A DNA stretch of 64,000 bases from Endozoicomonas sp965261315 (GTDB lineage: Bacteria > Pseudomonadota > Gammaproteobacteria > Pseudomonadales > Endozoicomonadaceae): contig CBDHDM010000028.1 of assembly GCA_965261315.1 (NCBI GenBank), forward strand, positions 1 to 64,000, in the 5' to 3' direction. The translations under genes and the position numbers were made by a program. This document shows, in pieces, positions 42,912-51,044 of this stretch. Each line of letters starts with the position of its first letter. Positions within the stretch are counted from its first letter, which is position 1. The notes under the pieces were generated by a model. The model saw nothing but the letters and a program-made list of their open reading frames with translations. It was not told where the DNA came from and did no database searches.

Positions 42912-43755
42912 TCATTCAGGTGGCGTCGTTATATCTGCCCACATGGCATATGCTTTACGCTGCTCTTCCAGCCAGTCATGCTTGTTATAAACAGCCATTA
43001 CACCTGTCAGAATATGTCCCAGCATTTTCTCCCTGACGGCAGCCAAACAGTATGCAGAGTTTGATGGCTATCACTGTATTTGGTGCTGCTCTGGATCGCT
43101 CGGTGGCTATCCAGATGTGTTGTGTTTCTCGCAAGGTTAAGACTCTGTCACCGATATCTGGAGGTATACCCACATCATCAGTATTGATGTCAAATAGGGG
43201 GAGGTGGCCAATCATCTTTCGGTTTTTACACCATCGAAAAAATGCTTTCCCACTTTTTAAGACGCTACCTGCCAGTTTGGCGTTGTACTCTCCAATACCA
43301 TCCAACCACTCCAGCCATTCGTGATGTTCCACTTGGTCTATCTGTCTGTTGGGGAATAGAGGCTTGTAATGGCGGTTGAGTACGCTTTTATAGAGCGTTT
43401 GGGTTTTATCTTTCAGCTTGGAAGCGCGAACTTTAAGAAATTGGTCTACACAGTCAGCCGCAGTTACCACGGAATTTTCCTTTCTGCTGGGCCGCCAGGC
43501 ATGTCTCGGGTCTAGCCCTTTGGAAAGGATTCCTCTAATCTCAGGGATCAGCTCCCTGGCATCTTTGAGCTTCAGATCCGGATATCGGCCCAGGGTTAAG
43601 CGAGCGGGTTTTTTTCTGAACCGGAAGCGGTATTGCCAGGAGATTGTACCCTTTTTGGAAATGCGGACACTGAGTCCGTCACGATCGGACAATTCTGGCT
43701 CACCACCGTAGGGTTTCCCCGCTATGCTGCGGAGTTTGGTATCTGAGAGGGGCAT
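42912..43755 (-). pseudogene. int: P4-type tyrosine integrase with internal deletion
   Basis: The N-terminal DUF4102 domain (SDRDGLSVRISKKGTISWQY, ARLTLGRYPDLKLKDAREL) and core-binding region are present. The catalytic domain starts (LCILFGCRQGE, first Arg), then jumps to the extreme C-terminus in another frame: MLGHILTGVMAVYNKHDWLE then EQRKAYAMWADI, which holds the nucleophile Tyr. About 100-130 codons with the His-x-x-Arg box are missing. It starts 220 bases from the right repeat, as expected for the island's integrase. Confidence 0.85.
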
Positions 43756-43788
43756 TTGGTCACTCGTGTATATATTTTGTTTTTATCA

Positions 43789-43848
43789 TGTGTACATATT
43801 AGAAAAAAAGTCTGGCTATTGGAAATTATGTACGCCTATGTGTACACG
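43789..43848. promoter_or_regulatory. TGTGTACA motifs between int and attR
   Basis: TGTGTACATA (43789-43798) and TGTGTACACG (43839-43848) lie between int and sbcB. Related sites occur at 14211 and 14420 beside attL. They may be integrase arm sites or operators of the int promoter. Confidence 0.45.
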
Positions 43849-43974
43849 ACTGGTTATGAGGCAGGCTGAAATCTTGTTTTTATAAATGAAACAAAATGAA
43901 GGGTTGATTGGAGTTAAAGGGCTGATTTGCAAGGGTTTAGTGTTGATATATGAACGACAATGAGTGGTGTTGAA

Positions 43975-44003
43975 ATGAAATCTTTTTATTTTCACGATTA
44001 TGA
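43975..44003 (+). other. Right attachment site (attR) within the sbcB start
   Basis: The second copy of the 29-base repeat. Here it continues in frame into the full sbcB. The upstream sequence differs from that at attL, so sbcB now uses island DNA as its leader. Confidence 0.75.
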
Positions 44004-45414
44004 GACTTTTGGCACTGACCCAGCACTCGACTGGCCAGCACAATTTGCCGGCATCCGAACGGATGCAGAGTTGAATGAGGTGGGCGAGCCGCTGAATATT
44101 TTTTGTAGGTTGCCGGAAGATCATTTGCCTAATCCTATGGCCTGCCTTGTCACCGGTTTGACGCCACAGAAGGTCAATGATAGGGGGCTGATTGAGCCTG
44201 AATTTATTCACCGGATTCATACTGAATTGATGGTTCCCGGTACCTGCACCCTGGGGTATAACAGCATTCGTTTTGATGATGAAGTGACCCGAAATATTCT
44301 CTATCGAAATTTCTATGATCCCTATGCCCGGGAGTGGCAGAACGGTAACAGCCGCTGGGATCTAATTGACCTGGTTCGGTTAACTGCAGCACTGAGGCCT
44401 GAAGGTATTGAGTGGCCTATGCGGGAAGATGGCTTCAAAAGTTTTCGGCTGGAAGAGATTACTGCTGCCAATGGTTTGGATCATGGTTCAGCCCATGATG
44501 CGTTGTCGGATGTTCGTGCCACCATTGCTCTGGCCAGGCTGATCCGGCAACAACAACCCAAGGTGTTTCAGTTTTATCTTGCTCATCGTGGTAAGCGTGA
44601 AGTTGCCGGATTGCTAAACATGGTCAGTCAGGAGATGGTTGTGCATGTGTCCGGCATGTTTGGTGCTCACCGAAATAACCTGGCAGTGGTGATGCCGTTA
44701 ATTGATCACCCGGTCAATCGAAATGGTGTGGTTGTATATGATCTGTCAGTTGATCCAGCACCGTTATTGAGTTTATCAGTGGAGGAAATCAGGCGACGGT
44801 TGTTCACTCCATCAGATCAGTTGGGAGACGGTGAAGAACGAATTCCATTGAAGACCATCCATATTAATAAATGTCCGGTGATCGCCCCCCTGGGTGTTTT
44901 GAGGGCTGAAGATCAGGAGCGTCTCGAGCTGGATCTTGCCAGATGTGAAGTGCACAGAAGCCAGCTAATGGCAGATTCAGAACTGGCGGCCAAGCTTCGG
45001 GAAGTCTTTTCCGAGTCTCCATCGAATAAGCATAGTGATCCGGACCAGATGATTTATTCCGGTGGTTTTTTCTCCCCCGCAGATCGTAATGAAATGAGTC
45101 GTATTTTAACTGCGAAACCATCGGAGTTAACCCAGCTTGGGCTTTCTTTTTCAGATAAGCGCCTTGACGAAATGCTGTTTCGTTATCGTGGGCGGCACTA
45201 TTTTGAAACGCTGGATGAAGAAGATCAGCTGCTTTGGAAAAAGTATTGCCATGAGCGATTATCCGGGCAGTTGCATCCAGATAATGATTACTTATTAACA
45301 CGTAATCATTTTTGGGATGAATTGAGATCCGCTCAAGAGATGGTTGAGGGAAATATGGAAAAACAAAGCCTGCTAACGCAGTTGTCCGACTACGTGAATG
45401 GTTTGCCAGCGTAG
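43975..45414 (+). CDS. sbcB: Exodeoxyribonuclease I
   Basis: 479 residues. It degrades single-stranded DNA 3' to 5'. FYFHDYETFGTDP supplies the first catalytic acids of the DnaQ-like domain, LGYNSIRFDDEVTR the Exo II motif and HGSAHDALSDVRATIALARL the Exo III motif. The C-terminal SH3-like and helical domains are complete. The ATG at 43975 is the conserved start; the ATG at 43960 adds five codons. The ribosome site here is weak, while a better one stands before the orphan copy at 14324. Confidence 0.95.
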   Translation: MKSFYFHDYETFGTDPALDWPAQFAGIRTDAELNEVGEPLNIFCRLPEDHLPNPMACLVTGLTPQKVNDRGLIEPEFIHRIHTELMVPGTCTLGYNSIRFDDEVTRNILYRNFYDPYAREWQNGNSRWDLIDLVRLTAALRPEGIEWPMREDGFKSFRLEEITAANGLDHGSAHDALSDVRATIALARLIRQQQPKVFQFYLAHRGKREVAGLLNMVSQEMVVHVSGMFGAHRNNLAVVMPLIDHPVNRNGVVVYDLSVDPAPLLSLSVEEIRRRLFTPSDQLGDGEERIPLKTIHINKCPVIAPLGVLRAEDQERLELDLARCEVHRSQLMADSELAAKLREVFSESPSNKHSDPDQMIYSGGFFSPADRNEMSRILTAKPSELTQLGLSFSDKRLDEMLFRYRGRHYFETLDEEDQLLWKKYCHERLSGQLHPDNDYLLTRNHFWDELRSAQEMVEGNMEKQSLLTQLSDYVNGLPA

Positions 45415-45495
45415 GCTGTGTATTGGTAAACCACTGAATGTTTTACTGGGTATAAAATTAAGGCGTCAGTAGCAAGGTATCGAAATAATAAAGTG

Positions 45496-45528
45496 CCGCA
45501 TAAACACAGGAGTGTGCTTATGCGGTTT
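45496..45528. terminator. Hairpin between convergent sbcB and receiver gene
   Basis: CCGCATAA and TTATGCGG pair, with a further CAC/GTG pairing inside, around a short loop. It lies 80 bases after sbcB and covers the stop of the convergent receiver-domain gene, so it may act in both directions. Confidence 0.55.
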
Positions 45529-45907
45529 GGAATGAGTGCTTTACTACAAGATTAAGTTGTTCAGCCAGTCGACCATAAATAGTTGGCTTTTCAATGTAAT
45601 CGACAGCGCCCGCTTTAATGGCTGCAACAGCACTGGACACATCATTGTGATGCCCAAGGATAATAACCGGAACCTGATGGTTTTCGCTGGCCAAATCCTG
45701 CATTAGATTCAGGGCCTGCCCATGGGGTTGATCATTAGCCGCGATGATGCAGGAAGGCTGGTCTGCTTTAAGTGCATTCAGTAGCTCAAAATGTGAACTG
45801 AAGCAGGTGAGATGCAGTGATTTTTCATGGCACAGGCTGCGAATAGTCTCGGTAGTGCCGAAATCCTGTTCCAGTAGATAGACTGAGCAATGGGTTGCTA
45901 GGTTCAT
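45518..45907 (-). CDS. Degenerate receiver-domain protein (pseudo-receiver)
   Basis: 129 residues with the CheY fold: VPVIILGHHNDVSSAVAAIK then AGAVDYIEKP (conserved Lys). The phospho-acceptor strand reads SCIIAANDQPHG where FixJ has GCIVLDIRMPG, so the acceptor Asp is Ala. The N-terminal acidic pair is also altered (LLEQDF). It probably cannot be phosphorylated normally. It may be a partner or decoy of the FixJ-type regulator encoded next. Confidence 0.72.
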   Translation of the reverse strand: MNLATHCSVYLLEQDFGTTETIRSLCHEKSLHLTCFSSHFELLNALKADQPSCIIAANDQPHGQALNLMQDLASENHQVPVIILGHHNDVSSAVAAIKAGAVDYIEKPTIYGRLAEQLNLVVKHSFQTA

Positions 45908-46538
45908 AAAGGCAGCCTTGCGGTAAAAAGAAACCTGTATTGTTGCAATGAAACAGCTGTTAGCATAAAGCTGTTGCTTATCTTTTGTACAAGAATTCTA
46001 TAGATATAGAATCTGAGGAGGTTTACGGATCAAAGCGCAGTGTTTGTCTGTACTCGACTTCGTATTGCTCCCACCGTAAGCAGCAGCTCAAGAAGCAACT
46101 CTCTAAATATGAAATAGTTTCTGACCCGTTTTTAATAAAAGGCGTTTAGAAAGTATTTCATAGTCTCTTCTTGCCATTGTCTAATGGTACGACTTCAGTT
46201 TAGGTTTAGCCGACAAATTGCTGAATGGAGGGATGTACTTGACGTTATTCGGCGAGTACCTAAGGATCTATCTGATCGTTCGTCCAATTATTATATTATT
46301 CGCTTAGCTCTTTTTTAAATGACCAAATCGGAATTTATGAAGGATTATTATTTGGTCAACCACCAAAACACTTCGTAATAAATCCTTTAAAAAAGTAGGT
46401 GCTTTGATTTTTCCGTACATCAATATTTCAGATGGTTATTGTGTGAGTACAGTCCAAAGAGGTCGTAAGTTGATTGTTCTTAAATCGAGAGGGGCTCCGA
46501 ATACCTCAGTGAATTAGAGGTAAACGGAGAGGAGGGGA
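45908..46538. other. Intergenic region with one possible small ORF
   Basis: 631 bases. Apart from the frame at 46184-46318 it holds an inverted repeat, GACCAAAT (46321-46328) with ATTTGGTC (46350-46357). No RNA gene is recognised. Confidence 0.4.
46184..46318 (+). CDS. Possible small ORF (44 aa)
   Basis: ATG 46184 opens MVRLQFRFSRQIAEWRDVLD, then RVPKDLSDRSSNYYIIRLAL. The amphipathic, charged composition looks coding, but no clear ribosome site is present. It may be the end of a decayed gene. No family recognised. Confidence 0.3.
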   Translation: MVRLQFRFSRQIAEWRDVLDVIRRVPKDLSDRSSNYYIIRLALF

Positions 46539-47192
46539 TTAAATTTTGAAATTAAATTCGCCTTCAAGATGCTCTTTTACCTGCATGACCTGACGTACCA
46601 GGTGTGCCAGGGACTTAGTGCCCATCTTTTCCATTACACGGGAACGGTGAATTTCAACTGTGCGCTGGCTCAGGTTAATGTCAGCTGCAATCACCTTATT
46701 GGCTTTACCTTCAACCACATGATGCAGAACTTCACGCTCACGGTCTGTGAGGGTGGAGAGCCTGCGCAGAATTTCCTTGTGTTCAAGGAGTTCTTTTCTT
46801 TGTTGAGTATCCAGCTTAAGCGCATCGTTAATCAGGTCCAGAAGCTCCTGATCGCGGAAAGGCTTCTGAATAAAGTTCATGGCACCGTCTTTGATGGCCT
46901 GAACTGCCATTGGAACATCACCATGGCCAGTGATGAAGATGATTGGAAGAATGCAGTGCATTTCGTTGAGCTTGCTTTGAAGTTCAAGGCCGCTCATGCC
47001 TGGCATACGAATATCCAGCACAATACAGCCGGGCCGGTTTTCATCATAAACTTCAAGGAACTCAGCAGGAGAAGAAAAGGCTTCTACAGTCTGACCTACC
47101 GACTTCATCAGCATTTTCAGCGAGTCACGCACAGCCTCGTCATCATCGATGATAAATACGGTAGGTTCTTGCTTCATGTCCTGTTGCTGCAT
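46539..47192 (-). CDS. FixJ-family response regulator
   Basis: 217 residues. The receiver domain has the acidic triad IIDDDEAVRDS, acceptor D60 (GCIVLDIRMPGMSG), FITGHGDVPMAVQAIKDGAM and FIQKPF. A linker leads to a LuxR-type helix-turn-helix (LTDREREVLHHVVEGKANKV, NLSQRTVEIHRSRVMEKMG). It is a two-component transcription activator. No sensor kinase is nearby, and the pseudo-receiver gene lies downstream on the same strand. The target genes are unknown. Confidence 0.93.
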   Translation of the reverse strand: MQQQDMKQEPTVFIIDDDEAVRDSLKMLMKSVGQTVEAFSSPAEFLEVYDENRPGCIVLDIRMPGMSGLELQSKLNEMHCILPIIFITGHGDVPMAVQAIKDGAMNFIQKPFRDQELLDLINDALKLDTQQRKELLEHKEILRRLSTLTDREREVLHHVVEGKANKVIAADINLSQRTVEIHRSRVMEKMGTKSLAHLVRQVMQVKEHLEGEFNFKI

Positions 47193-47732
47193 AATGACTC
47201 CACTGTGAGAAATTTGCCCTATAATTTGGTGTTTTCGCCATCAGGCTGGAAGTTGGGGTGATGCGGGAAAGCCATTATTAAAGCTCTTTGAGCATCAACT
47301 GCATCGTCCGGAAGGTTCACCGGAAGAAACACAGGTTGAAAAAGATTGCTTAAAGGCCGTGGAATTCGCTCTGTATTTTAGCGTCTTTCCGCAAAAAGTT
47401 TAGCAGAGTATGATGCTGTTGCTTTATCAGGCAAACAAAAAAAATCGACTCCTGCTTTCACTGGTGCTCTTTCAGCTCTTTTTAAAAGAGAAGTGGTTAT
47501 TTTCGCAATTTTTGCAGAGTAGTACTTCCCACAGGCATCAATTTCTTCTGATTTTATTCCAGCATTCCCGCTGACTGCGTATGTTTACAGGTTATGTTGC
47601 GCAAACAAACATAAACCTGAGTGAGGCGCATTATGTTAGATGATATTTCCTGTATTGTTATCAGGGATAATACGGTTATTACTGTGGTTTTGTGCGTAGT
47701 TGGGATTGTTTGTGAGAGTCTCGAAAATGAAA
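47193..47732. other. Intergenic region between fixJ-type gene and aspA
   Basis: 540 bases with no convincing gene. It contains the upstream region of the regulator gene. Short open frames lack ribosome sites or family resemblance. Confidence 0.4.
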
Positions 47733-47756
47733 AAGGCCTGCATTTCTACAGGCCTT
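47733..47756 (-). terminator. Rho-independent terminator of aspA
   Basis: On the minus strand AAGGCCTG and CAGGCCTT form a perfect 8-bp stem with an 8-base loop, followed by TTTTCATT. It lies about 30 bases past the aspA stop. Confidence 0.85.
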
Positions 47757-47786
47757 CAGTCGGGTTTCAGCACATGCTCAAATGGC

Positions 47787-49211
47787 TCAGTGTGCTGCAG
47801 GACTCAGGTTCAGAGGGGCAATCATGTTTTCTGGTTTCAGAATTTCACTCAACTGTTCTTTAGTGAGCAGGCCTTCTTCAAGTACCAGGTCAACTACACG
47901 ACGACCACTCTTTAGCGCAATTTTGGCAATACGGCTGGAGTTTTCATAACCCAGGTATGGATTCAGGGCAGTTACCAGGCCAACACTGTTGTCTACGTAG
48001 CTCTGGCACACTTCACGGTTTGCTGTAATGCCTTTGATGCACTTCTCGGTCAGCATGTTCATACCGCTGGCCAGCTGCTGGATAGACTCAAGAATATTGT
48101 AAACCAGTACTGGTTCAGCATAGTTCAGCTGGAGCTGGGCAGCTTCAGATGCCAGAGTGACCGTAAGATCGTTACCAATCACGTGGAAGGCGATCTGGTT
48201 CATGGCTTCAGGAATTACCGGGTTTACTTTGCCTGGCATGATAGAAGAGCCTGGCTGCATTTCTGGCAGGTTAATCTCGTTGAAACCGCACAGAGGACCA
48301 CTGGACAACAGGCGCAGGTCATTACTGATTTTGGACAGTTTAACTGCCAGACGCTTCAGAGCACTGGAGAAAATAACAAAAGCACCCATGTCGGAAGTGG
48401 CTTCGACCAGGTCGCCTGCAAGAATCATTTCCTGGCCAGAAATTTCAGTCAGGTACTTAACGGCAAGTGGGGCATAGCGGCTGTCGGCCGTGATGCCGGT
48501 ACCGATAGCAGTACCACCGAGGTTTACCTCTCGCAGCAGGGCAGCCATTTCGCTGATACGCTGAACGTCTTCACCGATCGTGGTGCTGAATGCTCTGAAT
48601 TCCTGACCCAGTGTCATAGGCACGGCGTCCTGAAGCTGGGTGCGGCCCATTTTCAGAATATCTTTGAACTCGCCTGCTTTCACATCCAGCGCATTCTTCA
48701 GAGACTTGATCGCTACCAGCAGTGTTTTGTGCTTGAGGACCATCGCCAGACGCATAGCGGTTGGGTATACGTCATTGGTGGATTGAGCCATATTGACGTG
48801 TGTATTCGGGTGCAGGAACTGGTACTCACCACGACGGTGTCCCATCAGTTCAAGCGCACGGTTACAGATAACTTCGTTGGCATTCATATTGGTGGAAGTA
48901 CCCGCACCACCTTGAATCATATCAACGACGAACTGATCGTGCAGGCGACCTTCGATGATTTCGTCACAGGCATCAGAAATGGCTTCTGCTTTCTGCGCAT
49001 CAAGCATACCCAGGTCGCGGTTGGCCAGTGCGCAGGCTTTTTTAACCATGGCCAGGGCGCGTGGCAGGTTGGCATAGTGGTTCAGCTGGACACCACTGAT
49101 CTGGAAATTTTCAACGGCACGCTGAGTTTGAATGCCATAGTAAACACTTTCTGGTACTGATGCTTCACCCAGAAGGTCATGTTCAATTCGGTATTGGATA
49201 AGATCTGTCAT
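47787..49211 (-). CDS. aspA: Aspartate ammonia-lyase
   Basis: 474 residues. It converts L-aspartate to fumarate and ammonium in the cytoplasm. The fumarase/aspartase signature GSSIMPGKVNPV contains the flexible catalytic loop Ser. AGTSTNMNANEV, HPNTHVNMAQSTND and GRTQLQDAVPMTLGQEF are the other superfamily regions. The N-terminus RIEHDLLGEASVPESVYYGI is the aspartase type. ATG 49211 fits the family. It is monocistronic with its own terminator. Confidence 0.96.
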   Translation of the reverse strand: MTDLIQYRIEHDLLGEASVPESVYYGIQTQRAVENFQISGVQLNHYANLPRALAMVKKACALANRDLGMLDAQKAEAISDACDEIIEGRLHDQFVVDMIQGGAGTSTNMNANEVICNRALELMGHRRGEYQFLHPNTHVNMAQSTNDVYPTAMRLAMVLKHKTLLVAIKSLKNALDVKAGEFKDILKMGRTQLQDAVPMTLGQEFRAFSTTIGEDVQRISEMAALLREVNLGGTAIGTGITADSRYAPLAVKYLTEISGQEMILAGDLVEATSDMGAFVIFSSALKRLAVKLSKISNDLRLLSSGPLCGFNEINLPEMQPGSSIMPGKVNPVIPEAMNQIAFHVIGNDLTVTLASEAAQLQLNYAEPVLVYNILESIQQLASGMNMLTEKCIKGITANREVCQSYVDNSVGLVTALNPYLGYENSSRIAKIALKSGRRVVDLVLEEGLLTKEQLSEILKPENMIAPLNLSPAAH

Positions 49212-50020
49212 TATCTGTGCCTTACTTGCGCACTGGAAGAAACTATCAGCCTGCCAAGGATAAGCCTGTTCTGCTTGGTATAAGCAGGCTGTCTGAGATT
49301 AGTCTGTTCCTGTCCATAATTATCAGCAATAAGTGGTACTACCTAACTGAACAAAAGTTATCAAAAAATTAAAAAAGGGATGATCTGTATCAATTTTGAT
49401 CAGAATGCGCAGTGAACACGAATTGAATTTGAGGCTGATTCATATGTCGTGTATACAGGAAAAGCTCCCGGTTGAGTTGCCTTTACAGCGCCACCCCGTC
49501 AAATACTCACGAGCAGATTATTCAGCCTACGATGAATGGCTCAGGAGTATGAGATATAGAGTGAGTGCTGCGGGTCAGTCGAAAAATGTTTATTGTCCAT
49601 GTAAAAAACTATTGCCGCTGATAAGTTACTTAGCTCCCTTTTGAACAACCCCTGGAGCCATACAATACTAATTATCACTGTACTGATGACAGGAAATCCT
49701 ATGCGAATATGTTCAAAAAAACGTAGAACATGCGTCAATCTTTCATAAAAGCAATGGGTTCTAAACAAATTTCCAAAAAATGTGTTAGTCCCATTGGACG
49801 ATGATTCCTCTTCCTTCAATCGCTTTAATCGGTGGCAGTGAAAGTAAGGCATTGTTGCCCGCTGCCATGAAAGTCTGTGCTTGATAAATCAGCGCTGAGT
49901 TCACTTTCTGGCTGCAGTCTAAGCCTTCATTAAACGCCTTGAGCCGAAAGCGCTATCACTGGTTAACACCATAATCAGGCCAGCACTTTCCTAATAAAAA
50001 GATAAAGAGGAACGGGTGTT
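49212..50020. other. Long intergenic region with decayed sequence
   Basis: 809 bases. On the minus strand about 49541-49852 reads SSNGTNTFFGNLFRTHCF, then FFEHIRIGFPVISTVIISIV, resembling an anion-permease membrane segment; it has no start and loses similarity after KRELSNL. A plus frame at 49396-49644 is not convincing. The last 30 bases hold the ribosome site of the steroid operon. Confidence 0.35.
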
Positions 50021-50917
50021 ATGGATATTCGCGGACTGGGCTATGTCACCGCAGAGTCAACAGACCTTGAGCAATGGCGTCAGTACGGAACCCAGGTGCT
50101 GGGGATGATGCTGGCAGAGGATTCTGATGACAATACTCTCTATCTCAAAATGGATGACCGTAACTATCGAATTCTTGTCGAAAAGTCTGATCAGGATCGT
50201 TACGGCGTCAGTGGCTGGGAAGTGGCTGGCCCTGAAGCTTTTTTAGAGGCGATTGGTGATCTGGAAAAAGCGGATGTACAAGTGGTTCACGGCACTTCTG
50301 ACGAAGCCAAAGCCCGAAAGGTACAGGAATTAATCAGGTTCTCTGACCCGGATGGTAATCGCCACGAAATCTTCTGGGGACCTCAGCAGGACTTCGCCCG
50401 CTTTATTTCACCCGTGGGTGTAAAAGAGTTTGTTTCTGATGGTTTGGGTCTGGGTCACTCAGTTCTACCAACACCTGCTTTTGACAAATGTCGCTCTTTT
50501 TATACCGATGTTCTGGGTTTTGGTCTATCTGATCTTATGACCGTTCGCTTTACTGATGATCCAAACGAGCCGGAAAAGCGCCTTCACTTCATGCACTGTA
50601 ATAACGGACGCCATCATTCACTGGCCATTTTCGAAGCGCCAGTGCCATCCGGCTGTGTTCATATGATGCTGGAAGTGTGTGATATGGATGAAGTGGGCAG
50701 GGCTATGGATCGTATGGTTGCCAACGGCGTGAAGCTGACCGCAACACTGGGGCGTCATACCAATGATGAAATGACGTCTTTCTATATGAAGACGCCTTCC
50801 GGTTTCGATATGGAATATGGCTGCGGTGGCCGTGTTATGGACTGGGATAAGCATACGGCCTTTGAAAGTACTGTGGTCAGCCACTGGGGGCATGACTTCA
50901 GCGTGGGCTTTAAATAA
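50021..50917 (+). CDS. hsaC: Type I extradiol dioxygenase, HsaC/TesB-like
   Basis: 298 residues with two vicinal-oxygen-chelate domains. Fe(II) ligands fit H146 (GLGHSV), H214 (CVHMMLEV) and E265 (FDMEYG), with catalytic H199 in GRHHSLAIF. In steroid degraders this enzyme opens the catechol ring A of 3,4-DHSA by meta-cleavage. BphC-type biphenyl enzymes look similar; the IpdAB, IpdC and FadA6 neighbours favour the steroid role. GAGGAACGGG precedes ATG 50021. It is the first gene of the operon. Confidence 0.82.
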   Translation: MDIRGLGYVTAESTDLEQWRQYGTQVLGMMLAEDSDDNTLYLKMDDRNYRILVEKSDQDRYGVSGWEVAGPEAFLEAIGDLEKADVQVVHGTSDEAKARKVQELIRFSDPDGNRHEIFWGPQQDFARFISPVGVKEFVSDGLGLGHSVLPTPAFDKCRSFYTDVLGFGLSDLMTVRFTDDPNEPEKRLHFMHCNNGRHHSLAIFEAPVPSGCVHMMLEVCDMDEVGRAMDRMVANGVKLTATLGRHTNDEMTSFYMKTPSGFDMEYGCGGRVMDWDKHTAFESTVVSHWGHDFSVGFK

Positions 50918-50927
50918 GAGATTTATT

Positions 50928-51014
50928 CGCCGCCCGCTGCCCGTTGTCCGCGGCCCGAAAAAGATGAAGAAAGGATTGCTTTTACGGGAAGCGAACAGCG
51001 GGCAGCGGGAAGCG
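50928..51014. repeat. Imperfect 30-base inverted repeat inside the operon
   Basis: CGCCGCCCGCTGCCCGTTGT onward (50928-50957) pairs with its near-complement at 50985-51014 around 27 bases. It lies between hsaC and ipdA. Such GC-rich palindromes are often dispersed repeats; here it may stabilise mRNA or dampen downstream expression. Confidence 0.7.
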
Positions 51015-51044
51015 TCAAAACAAATACGACAAAAGGTGTACTTC

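Larger units (their letters stand above)
14324..44003. mobile_element. Mobilizable genomic island integrated at the 5' end of sbcB (about 29.7 kb)
   Basis: The boundaries are the two sbcB-start direct repeats. At the right end come an integrase (now deleted internally), a CI-like repressor, a small unknown gene, mobC and a relaxase broken by an IS. The cargo is hipAB, many TA modules, polysaccharide genes and several IS. TGTGTACA motifs occur near both ends (14211, 14420, 43789, 43839) and may be integrase arm sites. With int and relaxase both damaged the island is probably immobile now. The limits are inferred from sequence only. Confidence 0.65.

Noticed and set aside
43756..43974. A tRNA gene as the island's target site
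   Set aside because: No cloverleaf-like sequence is visible at either boundary; the repeated sequence is the sbcB start.
45908..46538. A small RNA or tRNA gene in this gap
   Set aside because: No fold or conserved element could be supported by eye; only a short ORF and one inverted repeat are visible.
48183..49160. 325-codon plus-strand frame over aspA
   Set aside because: Antisense shadow of aspA; no motifs or ribosome site.
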